The notes beneath the pieces are model-generated. The model was given only the letters and a program-made list of their open reading frames with translations, made no database searches and was not told the DNA's origin. The position numbers were made by a program, and so were the translations under genes. Below are positions 1-8,588 of a stretch of 64,000 nucleotides of DNA, one piece after another. The stretch is from JACPYF01 sp947085845 (GTDB lineage: Bacteria; Patescibacteriota; Saccharimonadia; Saccharimonadales; Saccharimonadaceae). The stretch is taken from NCBI GenBank assembly GCA_947085845.1, contig CAMTXO010000002.1:310001-374000 (forward strand). The letters are read 5' to 3'. How positions within the stretch are numbered: position 1 is the stretch's first letter; every line of letters starts with the position of its first letter.

Positions 1-21
1 GAGATGAAGTAGTATAACCAA

Positions 22-591
22 ATGAGACAAACCAAACTTATTATTCTGCGGGGACCGTCAGGGTCTGGCAAAACAACGACGTCGAAAATACTATTCGATA
101 GTGCAAAGAATCGAACTGCTTTGATTGAACAAGATTACTACAGGTTCATTTTCAATCCACCAGGTGGCGGAACAAAGCCAAACTCTGATACTATTCACAA
201 AATGATTAAAAATGACGTGCTAACTGCGCTAAACGATGGATACGATGTGATTCTCGAGGGAATACTAAGCGTTAAGGCATACAACATGGTCTTGGAAGAT
301 ATTTTTGCTCATCACCCAGATGAAAATTATATATTTTACTTTGAGATCAGTTTCGAAGAAACTGTTAAACGCCATAAGCTGCGACAAAAAATGGCCCTAC
401 AAAACCATGGAAATAACAAGCTAGTGCAGGATGAAAAAAGAGGCATACGTCTGCAAGAATTTGGGGAAAAAGAAATGCAAGAATGGTACTCTGCTGCTCA
501 TAAGTCAGACCATAATTTTGAAAAAATTATTCCAGAGACTTTTTCTGTAGAAGAAACCATTGCATATATAAAAAAGATGACTAAACTTTAA
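22..591 (+). CDS. Small P-loop kinase-like protein
   Basis: A 189-residue protein beginning with a beta strand and a classic Walker A motif, GPSGSGKT, at residues 11-18. It resembles single-domain P-loop kinases or phosphotransferases of the AAA_33/zeta-toxin/chloramphenicol-phosphotransferase type. The middle 'YDVILEGIL' (around residue 75) fits the strand carrying the Walker B-like position in such kinases, and the R/K-rich 'KRHKLRQK' near residue 120 could be a lid. The substrate cannot be read from sequence. No antitoxin-like partner is adjacent, so a toxin role is not supported. Its stop overlaps by 4 bp the stop of the convergent small gene. A TATAAC box lies only three bases before the start, so promoter position is uncertain. 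Confidence 0.75.
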   Translation: MRQTKLIILRGPSGSGKTTTSKILFDSAKNRTALIEQDYYRFIFNPPGGGTKPNSDTIHKMIKNDVLTALNDGYDVILEGILSVKAYNMVLEDIFAHHPDENYIFYFEISFEETVKRHKLRQKMALQNHGNNKLVQDEKRGIRLQEFGEKEMQEWYSAAHKSDHNFEKIIPETFSVEETIAYIKKMTKL

Positions 592-842
592 GTCATCTCA
601 TCAATGACAGGCAGATTCTCAATTGGCACATCGAGAATTTTAGCCAATCTTTCAATTTGTTGAAACTTACAGTACTTAATTGGTTCATTATTTTTATTAT
701 AAATTCGGTAGTAGTGTGGAAAGTTAACTTTTTCGCTCCTAAAATTCGTTGCTGTTGTTGGCTCATCAATACGTTTAATTATCCAGTCATTAGGCTCTTG
801 GTCTAGGATACGTTTTATCTTTGCGTAGTGATTAAACGCCAT
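588..842 (-). CDS. Hypothetical 84-residue protein
   Basis: Not recognised. The 84-residue product is charged and soluble, with no membrane segment or obvious motif. It begins 8 bp after the stop of the YdeI-like gene and so probably sits in a two-gene operon with it. The C-terminal part 'RLAKILDVPIENLPVIDE' looks like a helix-turn-helix fragment of the kind seen in small XRE-like proteins, but too little is present to call one. Its end overlaps by 4 bp the end of the kinase gene on the other strand, a convergent arrangement typical of this window. Confidence 0.5.
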   Translation of the reverse strand: MAFNHYAKIKRILDQEPNDWIIKRIDEPTTATNFRSEKVNFPHYYRIYNKNNEPIKYCKFQQIERLAKILDVPIENLPVIDEMT

Positions 843-850
843 AAAGTATT

Positions 851-1117
851 TTATTTACCATTTCGTTCGCGGTGGATACAGCCCGGCCAGCAACAAGGTC
901 GGCGCTTACCTTCCGCTAATTCTGTGTGCGTTCGTTCAACTCGACGCTCTCGAGTTTCTATCAACTTGGCACCCTCAACCCAACATATCCATTCGTTCCG
1001 CGCTAGCGGAGTAATATCATTCCAAGCTGCTAGTCCTTCAGGATTACCAGACAATGCTTCTTGTAAATCAGCTGGTAATTTATGTATTGTACCGCCAGGA
1101 ATATTTATTTCATCCAT
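851..1117 (-). CDS. YdeI/OmpD-associated-like short protein
   Basis: An 88-residue protein matching the C-terminal helical domain of the bacteriocin-protection YdeI/OmpD-associated family. It shows 'LPADLQEAL' near residue 14, the W-containing helix 'NEWICWVEGAK', the arginine-rich helix 'ETRERRVERTHTELAEGKR' and the terminal 'CCWPGCIHR', a cysteine-containing ending seen in small members of the family. The molecular function is not established. The start is supported by a TATAAT on the minus strand at 1129-1124, six bases before the ATG, predicting a leaderless transcript. The gene is divergent from the 1217 gene. Confidence 0.7.
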   Translation of the reverse strand: MDEINIPGGTIHKLPADLQEALSGNPEGLAAWNDITPLARNEWICWVEGAKLIETRERRVERTHTELAEGKRRPCCWPGCIHRERNGK

Positions 1118-1152
1118 ATTGCTATTATACTACAGTAGTCTTTACAAAATAC

Positions 1153-1181
1153 TTGTTAAAATACCTTTTTTGTGTTATATT
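1153..1181 (+). promoter_or_regulatory. Sigma70-like promoter of the 1217 gene
   Basis: TTGTTA at 1153-1158 and TATATT at 1176-1181 are separated by 17 bp, a textbook spacing. Transcription should begin near 1188. This is one of the few promoters here with a readable -35 box together with a leader long enough to hold a Shine-Dalgarno (GGAGA at 1199-1203). Confidence 0.55.
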
Positions 1182-1216
1182 ATTGTTAGTAATTAAATGG
1201 AGATGTGCTGTAATAA

Positions 1217-1735
1217 ATGGCAACTGAAGCAATCCACCACCCTGTTGAGAATTTGGAACTTTTACGAAAACTTGCTGAGCCATTAGGCTACGGCGCTTTG
1301 AGCACATGGTTTCGAGAACTACACCCTAGCCTGCTGGTTAGCCCTAACAACGCTTCGATTCCGCAATCTGATACACAACCTGGATATAATGTTCGTCATA
1401 CTAGTGGTTATTTTAGAGATTGCCTGAGTATCGCTTTCACAGAAGCTGAATCTCCTCAAGAAAAGGTTACAATACGAGCTCGCAAACAGTACATGGGTCG
1501 AGGATTTCAGGACAAAGAACTAGATCTATTGGGAACAAGCGAACTAGCTTGGAAAAGAGGGGTTGGTAGTTCGTTAGATCTTATAGCGAAAGGTTTTTCT
1601 TATAAAAGTACGAAACAGCCTAGCATAGCTACGGTTGAATCCGGCCACCTCATCACACCCCACGACGCAGAAATATCATTACAAAAAATCGCTCTACTGA
1701 TAGTTGATACCCCTGCAGATTTAAGAGTTGCATAA
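1217..1735 (+). CDS. Hypothetical 172-residue protein
   Basis: Not recognised. The 172-residue product has no signal peptide or membrane segment. It contains an arginine- and glycine-rich middle ('VTIRARKQYMGRGFQDKELD', residues 80-99) followed by helical segments. It is preceded by a clear promoter and a GGAGA ribosome site and followed by a strong intrinsic terminator, so it is a monocistronic, genuinely expressed unit. No function is proposed. Confidence 0.6.
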   Translation: MATEAIHHPVENLELLRKLAEPLGYGALSTWFRELHPSLLVSPNNASIPQSDTQPGYNVRHTSGYFRDCLSIAFTEAESPQEKVTIRARKQYMGRGFQDKELDLLGTSELAWKRGVGSSLDLIAKGFSYKSTKQPSIATVESGHLITPHDAEISLQKIALLIVDTPADLRVA

Positions 1736-1832
1736 AAAGCGCTTGCATTTTACATACTGCTTCACTATACTCAATTGAAATGTGTAGATTTATAAATATA
1801 TACATACCAGAAACGAATATCGCTTTTAGTCT

Positions 1833-1858
1833 TCGCCCCAAAAGGGGCGATTTTTTTT
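1833..1858 (+). terminator. Intrinsic terminator after the 1217 gene
   Basis: Perfect 7-bp stem TCGCCCC (1833-1839) / GGGGCGA (1844-1850), loop AAAA, followed by eight T residues at 1851-1858. It lies about 100 bp after the 1217 gene and immediately before the ribosome site of the next gene. Confidence 0.9.
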
Positions 1859-1880
1859 ATGTCAAAAAAAGGAGGTGCAA

Positions 1881-2915
1881 GTGAGTTGGGAAAATATTAA
1901 TCCTAAAGAAGAGCTCGAACAGATGGTTCGTGAAAATGGAGGCTGGGTAAATAGCCATGCACATATAGATCGTAGTTATATTATCAACCGAAATAATTGG
2001 GCAAAAACCGGTGATAGCCTGCAAGCAAAATGGAGTCATACCGATCAGTTCAAAGCATCTTCGAGCATAGAAACGATTGCAGGACATATGAGTAGAGTTA
2101 TCGAAGGCCAGCTTGCGCAAGGAGCACAAGCTCTCGGCTCTTTCATTGACTGTGATAGTGTTGTCAAAGACAAAAACTTAAAAGCAGCAGAGTTGGTAAA
2201 GGAAAGATATGGTGGCGACATCGAGCTTGTATTTATGAACCAGCCGATTAAAGGTCTGACTGATCCAACTGAACGAGGTTGGTTTGAAGAAGCAGCAGAG
2301 TTTGTAGACATAATTGGTGGTTTACCAGAACGAGATGGCAACCCAGGAGAGAAAGGTGATCGCAGTGATGAACATTTCGATATAATATTCGAGCTTGCAA
2401 AGCGACTGGAGAAGCCTCTCCACATACATGTAGATCAAATGAATGATCCTTCACAAAGAGATACAGAGCGAGCAATCCAAAAAACTCGTCAGCATGAATA
2501 CATGGGCAAAGTGACACTCATACACTGCATATCTCTTGCAGCTCAACCAAAAGAATACCGAGAAGAAATGTACCGGTATTTAGCCGGTCAAGATATCGGG
2601 GTCATCTCTTGTCCTACTGCATGGATAGACTGTCGGCGTAACGAAATACTCGCCCCTACCCACAACTCAATAACGCCAGTTGAAGAAATGACCGAAGCTG
2701 GTGTTCGCGTAGCAATAGGTACTGACAATATCGCCGACATTTACAAACCATTTAGCGACGGAGATATGTGGACAGAATTGAAATTCTTACTTGAAGCAAC
2801 TCACTACTATGACCTGCAGCAACTCAGCAGAATCGCAACCACCAACGGTTTGCGAGTTTTGAATTTAGCTCAACAAGCACAAGACCATCAACAAGAAACG
2901 GCCATAGCTGCATAA
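1881..2915 (+). CDS. Cytosine-deaminase-like amidohydrolase
   Basis: A 344-residue amidohydrolase-superfamily enzyme close to cytosine deaminase (CodA) and related aminohydrolases. Metal and catalytic motifs are visible: HAH near residues 26-28, 'HIHVDQ' near 184, the 'LIHC' histidine near 215, and 'GTDN' near 285. The enzyme would deaminate a cytosine-like base or related heterocycle, feeding base salvage. I chose the GTG at 1881 because GGAGG (1871-1875) lies five bases before it; an in-frame GTG at 1875 overlaps that ribosome site and an ATG at 1859 is out of frame. The substrate is an inference; N-isopropylammelide-type hydrolases look similar. Confidence 0.8.
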   Translation: MSWENINPKEELEQMVRENGGWVNSHAHIDRSYIINRNNWAKTGDSLQAKWSHTDQFKASSSIETIAGHMSRVIEGQLAQGAQALGSFIDCDSVVKDKNLKAAELVKERYGGDIELVFMNQPIKGLTDPTERGWFEEAAEFVDIIGGLPERDGNPGEKGDRSDEHFDIIFELAKRLEKPLHIHVDQMNDPSQRDTERAIQKTRQHEYMGKVTLIHCISLAAQPKEYREEMYRYLAGQDIGVISCPTAWIDCRRNEILAPTHNSITPVEEMTEAGVRVAIGTDNIADIYKPFSDGDMWTELKFLLEATHYYDLQQLSRIATTNGLRVLNLAQQAQDHQQETAIAA

Positions 2916-2920
2916 ATATA

Positions 2921-3250
2921 CTACTCCGGTGACTCTACTTTTGAGTAGGCGTTCAGAGCATTTTTGACATTATCAAAACCAAGCTCGTGTCCTTTTTTTA
3001 GTAGCCATTTTTGTTGTGATTCCGTTAGGCTATTAGAATCACTAACAATTTCTAGTGATCTTGCTGAAAAATCTTTTTTATTAATTTTACCCGCCTTCAC
3101 TAGACCATCTATATGTATTGCTACCGTCGAAACAGAGCTGTAGCCGAGAGCTTTTTGTATCTCTCGATAACTCGGACCATATCCGTGAACAGATATAAAA
3201 CCTTTTAAATACTCTAGTAGCTCGGCTTGTTTTTTAGTTGGTCGTGGCAT
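2921..3250 (-). CDS. LexA-type DNA-binding domain protein without peptidase
   Basis: A 109-residue protein whose N-terminal ~65 residues match the LexA winged helix-turn-helix: 'PTKKQAELLEYLKGFISVHG', the 'GPSYREIQKALGYSSVST' recognition region and the wing near 'KAGKINKK'. The C-terminal 40 residues are not the LexA S24 self-cleaving domain; no Ala-Gly cleavage site or Ser/Lys dyad is present. It may therefore be a repressor unable to respond to RecA, or use another trigger. The start chosen (ATG at 3250) gives a 17-bp overlap with the end of the upstream membrane gene; a longer reading has no sensible N-terminus. Likely co-transcribed with the O-antigen-ligase-like gene. Confidence 0.75.
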   Translation of the reverse strand: MPRPTKKQAELLEYLKGFISVHGYGPSYREIQKALGYSSVSTVAIHIDGLVKAGKINKKDFSARSLEIVSDSNSLTESQQKWLLKKGHELGFDNVKNALNAYSKVESPE

Positions 3251-4547
3251 TTTTTTTCTTTGTTTCTTTTTTAAAATGTGACCCCAATGCAACTGCTGCA
3301 AATCCAAACCAAACTAAGCTAACAGTATCGTCCACCCACACAGGCAGTAGGATGCCGACTATAGCAAGACCGATTCCACTTGCAAATACACCTAAACTTA
3401 GCCAGTCACGCCTGTAATTATACAATCGGCCAAGAATAAAGATGTATATAACTACGAATAGACCCAGGCCGAACCAACCACTTTCATGTGCTGTAAATAA
3501 ATATTGGTTTTCAATTATCAAAGGTTTGTCTGATTTTAATGACGCAGAGCCAGTTGAGCCTATGCCTGCCCCAAAAGGTTGCCTGATGACTCTTTCAAGT
3601 CCCTGGCCTACAGAATCGGCGTGAGCCTCATTTGAATCAATGTTTGCTCCGGTAGTTGGATTGTCATGCAATATGACGTTCTGAACAAAAGACGAGTCAC
3701 GAAGTAGAATAATACTAGAAACCATTAATATTAGGACAGTCCCAGCAATTACTATCCCCTGTAGATTGAGTCGTTTTCTAAAGATTATAGAAATAACTAC
3801 TATACTACTAACGAGTAGTGCAATAAATGCACTACGTGAATAGCTAGCCCATAATGTCGTGACGAGTAAAATACCGCTTCCAACAAAAAGCCATTTTTGT
3901 TTTATGAAACTTTTACTATGTGTTAAAGCCCACGCACCCAAAAGGCTGATAATAATCACTATGTACGCCCCTAGTGGATTTGGGCCTCGTAGCGTGCCAT
4001 TCACCCGTATGTAGTCTGTATTTTTATCAACTGTTTGGTATGGCTCTATTGTAGACTCTGAATAGCCGATATTTTTTAACACATCGTGAGGCAAAAGTGT
4101 TGCTTGCAACAATGCGAACGTGATAGAAAATATTGCAACAAATATACCAGCCTTCACAAATAAGCTTCGCGACTTTGGCCATAAAATAACAACGCAATAT
4201 ACTAGAACAAAGAAAAGTAGATATCTAAGATCAATTGTCATGCCCGCAATGCTCTGGTACATACTAGTTTTAAATGATAGTAGTAATGCCAAATGCAGGG
4301 CTGCATAAATACCTATAAGCTGCAGTAATCGATCGCGAGAAATAATTTTTAATAAGCCTGCTCTATATACCGAAAAGATGACTAGTGGAATTAGCACCAA
4401 CATTATAATCTCTTTCCAACCTTTTACTAGATCGGGGTTCGAAAATTGACCAAAAAATACTGAAAGCGGTGCATGAAACACTACCAAGCCGAATACAGCC
4501 AAAAGCGTATATGTGGTCAACAGAGTGAGTTTGTCATTTGTTTTCAC
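3234..4547 (-). CDS. O-antigen ligase / polymerase family membrane protein
   Basis: A 437-residue polytopic protein with about eleven hydrophobic helices, fitting the Wzy/WaaL (O-antigen ligase) superfamily. Typical signatures are the arginine and asparagine loop 'VNGTLRGPNPLGAYI' (around residue 180), 'SYSRSAFIALL' (around 235), and the extracellular loop with 'RVIRQPFGAGIGS' (around 322) followed by the conserved 'E...H' region. It would transfer or polymerise undecaprenyl-linked glycan at the membrane. It starts with GTG at 4547, six bases after a minus-strand TATCAT, and is divergent by 25 bp from the sugar transferase gene, which fits a shared surface-glycan role. Confidence 0.8.
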   Translation of the reverse strand: MKTNDKLTLLTTYTLLAVFGLVVFHAPLSVFFGQFSNPDLVKGWKEIIMLVLIPLVIFSVYRAGLLKIISRDRLLQLIGIYAALHLALLLSFKTSMYQSIAGMTIDLRYLLFFVLVYCVVILWPKSRSLFVKAGIFVAIFSITFALLQATLLPHDVLKNIGYSESTIEPYQTVDKNTDYIRVNGTLRGPNPLGAYIVIIISLLGAWALTHSKSFIKQKWLFVGSGILLVTTLWASYSRSAFIALLVSSIVVISIIFRKRLNLQGIVIAGTVLILMVSSIILLRDSSFVQNVILHDNPTTGANIDSNEAHADSVGQGLERVIRQPFGAGIGSTGSASLKSDKPLIIENQYLFTAHESGWFGLGLFVVIYIFILGRLYNYRRDWLSLGVFASGIGLAIVGILLPVWVDDTVSLVWFGFAAVALGSHFKKETKKKNATTN

Positions 4548-4553
4548 CCTTTA

Positions 4554-4563
4554 ATGATACAAT
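4554..4563. promoter_or_regulatory. Overlapping divergent -10 boxes
   Basis: The 25-bp gap between two divergent genes holds TATCAT on the minus strand (4559-4554, 6 bases before GTG 4547) and TACAAT on the plus strand (4558-4563, 9 bases before ATG 4573). Both hexamers share positions 4558-4559, so the two promoters probably compete for polymerase. Confidence 0.5.
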
Positions 4564-4572
4564 ACTTAGTGA

Positions 4573-6009
4573 ATGCGAGTCAGAAACAACGTTTTTTATA
4601 GCCTTTTACTGATGTTAGCCGATTTGCTTGTTTTGGCCGTTGCTTTTGTTGTTGCGTATATTATTCGAGTCCAATACGACCCTCGACCATTAGTCTCTCA
4701 GGTGGCTGGTTGGGATTATTTTTTCACTTTTTTATCAATTGCCCCTTTCTGGATAGTTACTCTAGGCGCACTTGGTTTGTATGACAAAAATATCCGCAAT
4801 GCACGCACAAATGAAACACTAAAATTATTAGTAGGATCATTTATAGGCATACTGCTCATCATTGGTTATGAGTTTGCATCTGGACAGCCTGTCTTTCCTG
4901 CTCGACTAGTCGCTGTATATGCATTCATTGCTTCTTTTTTGCTGCTGGTTTTTGTTCGATTTTTGATACATACACTCAGAGGTATTTTATTTCGTAATGG
5001 TGTCGGCGCTCACCGACTACTAATAATTGGCGCAAATGATACAGCCCATGACATTGTGAAACAACTTTCACGAACTAGTAATAGCGGATACCATATATCT
5101 GCTCTTGCTGGACCAAAGAAATTCATTCCTAGTAAGCTAGATATCGCACACTACAATTCAATTGAACGGGCACTAGGGGTTATAAAACCGCTGCATATAA
5201 CTGCAATCATACAAACCGATTTGTATGGTGATGATGCAAAAAACCAAGCAATCTTGCGCGCAGCGCAGACACATCATATAGACTACAATTTTATACCTGG
5301 TAAAAGTGAGTTCTATTCTGGAAAAAACACTGTCGATTTATTCCTAGGCTATCCTATGATTTCAGTATCACAAACTGCCTTGATAGGCTGGGGTGAAATC
5401 GTTAAACAGGTCTTTGACTTGGTTGTCACTATTCCACTACTAGTTATCCTGTCGCCAATTTTGCTGACTGTATTTATACTACAAAAAATACTCAACCCAG
5501 GACCAGCGTTATACAAAAGTGCTCGACTGAGTCGTTATTCTGAAAAATTCACCTTGTACAAATTTAGATCTATGAACCCTAAATATGGCAAGCGTGATGC
5601 TGCGGACGAGTTTCGATTAATGGGCCGAGACGATCTTGCACACGAATACGAACTACACCGCAAAGTAAAAAACGACCCACGGATTACAGGCTTTGGGAAA
5701 TTCCTACGACGTACTTCTCTAGATGAATTGCCACAGCTTTTCAATGTACTAAAAGGTGATCTATCACTAGTAGGACCGCGGCCGATTTTGCCACAAGAGA
5801 TGAAACTCACTAAAGGCAAAGGTGCATTACTACACTCTGTAAAATCTGGCGTTACAGGTTTGTGGCAAGTGTCCGGCCGTAGTGATCTGAGCTTTGAGCA
5901 GCGCATTGAACTGGAGAGTTACTACGCGCAAAACTGGAGTTTTTGGTTAGATATCAAAATTCTATTCAAAACGCTGTGGGTAGTGATAAAAAAAGACGGC
6001 GCGAAATGA
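4573..6009 (+). CDS. Polyprenyl-phosphate sugar-1-phosphate transferase
   Basis: A 478-residue initiating sugar transferase (WbaP/WcaJ-type exopolysaccharide glycosylphosphotransferase). It has four or five N-terminal membrane helices (residues 8-130), a Rossmann-like CoA-binding_3 domain starting at 'HRLLIIGANDTAHDIVKQL' (~147), and a C-terminal Bac_transf catalytic domain with 'NPGPALYKSARLSR', 'YKFRSM', the Asp-Glu dyad in 'SLDELPQLFNVLKGDLSLVG', and 'GLWQVSGRS'. It loads the first sugar phosphate onto undecaprenyl phosphate at the inner face of the membrane. The sugar cannot be deduced. Together with the ligase-like neighbour it brackets the start and end of glycan assembly. Confidence 0.88.
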   Translation: MRVRNNVFYSLLLMLADLLVLAVAFVVAYIIRVQYDPRPLVSQVAGWDYFFTFLSIAPFWIVTLGALGLYDKNIRNARTNETLKLLVGSFIGILLIIGYEFASGQPVFPARLVAVYAFIASFLLLVFVRFLIHTLRGILFRNGVGAHRLLIIGANDTAHDIVKQLSRTSNSGYHISALAGPKKFIPSKLDIAHYNSIERALGVIKPLHITAIIQTDLYGDDAKNQAILRAAQTHHIDYNFIPGKSEFYSGKNTVDLFLGYPMISVSQTALIGWGEIVKQVFDLVVTIPLLVILSPILLTVFILQKILNPGPALYKSARLSRYSEKFTLYKFRSMNPKYGKRDAADEFRLMGRDDLAHEYELHRKVKNDPRITGFGKFLRRTSLDELPQLFNVLKGDLSLVGPRPILPQEMKLTKGKGALLHSVKSGVTGLWQVSGRSDLSFEQRIELESYYAQNWSFWLDIKILFKTLWVVIKKDGAK

Positions 6010-6038
6010 ATAGATAACTAGGAAAGAGAATTGAATTA

Positions 6039-6653
6039 ATGATATTAGGTGGATTTAATAGAGGCGCAAGAAGAGATTCTAAAGGATTTACTCTAGTTGA
6101 ACTTTTAGTTGTTATTGTAGTGATAGGAATAATCTCAACACTTGTTATTATACTTTTTGGTGATGCCCAGCAAAAAGCTAGAGATGCGAAACGAGCCAGT
6201 GATATTAGTGCAGTTGCAAGAATCGTCGAATCGTATTATGCGATTAATGGCACCTACCCTTCCACTGGAGGGCTAGGCTACGGCTTCGCATTAGGTGATG
6301 CTAATTGCACAGACTCAGGTACACATACGGCCAACTGGATACCAAATGTTGTACCGAGTATTGTCGCTAAACTTCCTCAAAGTGATGGGCCGCGAGTTAA
6401 CGGTCTTCCTCGATGCTATAAATACGTTAGTGACGGAACATCTTATATTATAAGCGCCTGGGGCGCAGTAGAGAATTCAAACTGGCAACAACACGATAAA
6501 CTATATAGAAATCTTGGTTTTAGAGAGCCTGCTAATAGCGCTGCTGATGGATATTATTGCGGTAATCTTTCCACTCCTCCAAACTACTGGACAAACTGGT
6601 ACGCACTTTCTTATACAATATCAAATATCACCACATGTAATGGTGGGACATAG
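6039..6653 (+). CDS. Type IV pilin-like prepilin
   Basis: A 204-residue prepilin. A short basic leader ends at 'SKG' and is followed by FTLVELLVVIVVIGIISTL, the hydrophobic class III signal cleaved between G and F by prepilin peptidase, with the conserved Glu at +5. After the N-terminal helix comes 'ARDAKRASDISAVARIVESY' and 'NGTYPSTGG', the usual start of a pseudopilin globular head, which holds cysteines likely to form disulphides. It would be a structural or minor subunit of the pilus encoded near 32-38 kb. It lies 29 bp after the sugar transferase gene and convergent with purD. Confidence 0.88.
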   Translation: MILGGFNRGARRDSKGFTLVELLVVIVVIGIISTLVIILFGDAQQKARDAKRASDISAVARIVESYYAINGTYPSTGGLGYGFALGDANCTDSGTHTANWIPNVVPSIVAKLPQSDGPRVNGLPRCYKYVSDGTSYIISAWGAVENSNWQQHDKLYRNLGFREPANSAADGYYCGNLSTPPNYWTNWYALSYTISNITTCNGGT

Positions 6654-6659
6654 AAAGAA

Positions 6660-8036
6660 CTAAGTTGTTCTTATCTGGTGTCCTATGTCTCTTCGATACT
6701 GCATGCCATTAAACTGGATGGCGCCATTATTGATAGGCTTATAGGCTTTCATAGCAGCGTCATCTATGGTGTCTCCAGCGGCAGTAACATAAAGCACTCG
6801 ACCACCTGCCGTTTTCTTTTTATTTTTATGGACATCATATACAACCCCACCGTGATGAATCGCAACCTCATCAAGCTGCGTATCTTCAAAGTGTATAGTC
6901 TCACCTAGTTCTGGGTTTTCAGGATAGCCTCCAGCGGCCAAACAAACCGTAATGGCAGATTTTGCAAGACTTTCTTGTACAAGGTAGGTATCAAAATGTC
7001 GCAGTCCTCCGTGAACGTCTGTACGGGATAAAGTTTCAAATATGTCTATATCAGCTTCTTGCAGGAGAGGCATTAATACCTGCGCTTCAGGGTCACCAAA
7101 ACGAGCATTGTATTCTATGACAACGGGTTCATCGCCACGTTCTTTAGCAAGCATTATGCCAATGTACAGGACACCTTGATAAGGCGTACCCTCGTCCGAC
7201 ATACCTTTTATAGAGCGGGCTGCAATTTCTTCGATCGCAGCTTTTTGATTTTCATTCACAAGAAAATCAGCTGGAGCATACGCGCCCATTCCGCCAGTAT
7301 TTGGACCTTGGTCGTTATCTTTTAGCCGCTTATGATCTTGGGCATATGGCAAAATTGTCCAATTTTCACCGTCTGAAAGTACAAATGCTGAAACTTCAGG
7401 TCCACTAAGTCTTTCCTGAAAAAGCAAAGGATTCTCACTATCGTATCCCTTAATTTCTTCGATCGCAGCTCTTGCCTCTTGATAACTATTAGGTAAATAT
7501 ACGCCCTTGCCACCTCGCAACCCATTTTCTTTTATCACATAACTGCCTGCAGGATATTTATTTATATATTCTATTGCGCCTTCTTGGGAAAAAGCTGCTA
7601 TAGTTTCCGGATACGGTATGGAATACTCCTCCATAAATAATCCTGCCTTTAACTTACTTCCTTCGAGCTCAGCAGCTTTGGCATTGGGACCAAATACTTT
7701 AATCCCTCGTGTGCGTAATCTGTCAGCTAAACCATTAACAAGTGGCTGCTCTGGCCCTATAATGACAAGTTCTGGCTCTATTTCAGCAATATTCTCAACA
7801 CTGTAGCTCGCAATATTCCTACCGTACTCTTCGGTGCCTCCATTACCTGGTGCAAAATAAATACCAACTTGCTTTTGCTGACTAATGGTTTGGCCTATAG
7901 CGTCTTCACGACCGCCACTACCGACTATTACAATTCTATTTAAACTAGAAACTGCAGTCTGTGGCTCATAGGGCTCAACTCTTTCTGGGAGAGGTTGCGG
8001 TTCGGCGTAAGAATTTGGGATTATTTCAGTGGACAT
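6660..8036 (-). CDS. purD: Phosphoribosylamine-glycine ligase (GARS)-like
   Basis: A 458-residue ATP-grasp enzyme matching PurD, with a ~30-residue N-terminal extension. Visible signatures: the N-domain 'VIVGSGGREDAIG' (usual form ends GREHA), 'KENGLRGGKGV' for ATP binding, 'QDHKRLKDNDQGPNTGGMGA', and the metal-binding 'IEYNARFGDPEAQV'. It would ligate glycine to phosphoribosylamine in purine synthesis. No other purine-synthesis gene is in this window, and CPR bacteria usually lack the pathway, so the physiological substrate is open. Start supported by minus-strand TAATAT at 8048-8043, six bases before ATG. Confidence 0.85.
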   Translation of the reverse strand: MSTEIIPNSYAEPQPLPERVEPYEPQTAVSSLNRIVIVGSGGREDAIGQTISQQKQVGIYFAPGNGGTEEYGRNIASYSVENIAEIEPELVIIGPEQPLVNGLADRLRTRGIKVFGPNAKAAELEGSKLKAGLFMEEYSIPYPETIAAFSQEGAIEYINKYPAGSYVIKENGLRGGKGVYLPNSYQEARAAIEEIKGYDSENPLLFQERLSGPEVSAFVLSDGENWTILPYAQDHKRLKDNDQGPNTGGMGAYAPADFLVNENQKAAIEEIAARSIKGMSDEGTPYQGVLYIGIMLAKERGDEPVVIEYNARFGDPEAQVLMPLLQEADIDIFETLSRTDVHGGLRHFDTYLVQESLAKSAITVCLAAGGYPENPELGETIHFEDTQLDEVAIHHGGVVYDVHKNKKKTAGGRVLYVTAAGDTIDDAAMKAYKPINNGAIQFNGMQYRRDIGHQIRTT

Positions 8037-8134
8037 ATGTATATATTAAGTGTGTCGTGAGGAGCGACGAATTGCAAGCATAAGAGCTTTTACTCCAATG
8101 GATAATTGAAATATATTCTTGTATAATTCTATTC

Positions 8135-8548
8135 ATGAATCCAACCGGAAATACTCCTCCGTCAATAATCCACAAAAAATCAAAAAAGACAATTTTTCTA
8201 AAATTTGTATTACCAGTAATTTTACTACTAGTATCGGTGGCTTTACTTTTTATGTATGCAGGTGTAATAAATTATCAAATAAAAACATCAACTTGTGGCC
8301 ATGAGCCTATTATTGCTTCAAAAGGTTCTTTTGGGGGTGCTGACGAATACTATAGGCCTCAGGACATCTTTTACAAAAGTAATAAATACGAGTCTTCCGA
8401 ACCAATACCTCAATTTACGATGTTTGGTGGAGCAACTCTTTATTGTAACGAAGAAGAAGCTATTGATGCATCCTATAGTAACGATTATTCTCCGGTATAC
8501 CGTCAACACGTAGAAACTAGGCTTAAAGAGCGTAATAAAGATTTCTAA
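8135..8548 (+). CDS. Hypothetical single-pass membrane protein
   Basis: A 137-residue unrecognised protein: a basic cytoplasmic start ('IIHKKSKKT'), one membrane helix (~residues 24-44), then an extracytoplasmic tail with two cysteines (in 'TSTCGHEP' and 'LYCNEEE') that could form a disulphide. A TATAAT at 8122-8127 is seven bases before the ATG, predicting a leaderless monocistronic mRNA. It lies between purD and a glycosyltransferase, without operon linkage to either. Confidence 0.6.
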   Translation: MNPTGNTPPSIIHKKSKKTIFLKFVLPVILLLVSVALLFMYAGVINYQIKTSTCGHEPIIASKGSFGGADEYYRPQDIFYKSNKYESSEPIPQFTMFGGATLYCNEEEAIDASYSNDYSPVYRQHVETRLKERNKDF

Positions 8549-8588
8549 CTTACCGACGAAAGCTACTGATTACTGTTAAAATAGCTGT

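Noticed and set aside
22..842. Toxin-antitoxin pair of the zeta/epsilon type
   Set aside because: The kinase-like gene and the neighbouring small gene are convergent, not co-directional, and the small protein lacks epsilon-like features.
828..1196. Open frame on the plus strand over the YdeI-like gene
   Set aside because: Composition is that of an antisense shadow; the minus-strand frame has a family match and a leaderless promoter.
6655..6672. Terminator between the pilin-like gene and purD
   Set aside because: AAGAAC/GTTCTT forms only a 6-bp weak hairpin without a proper T-run on either strand.
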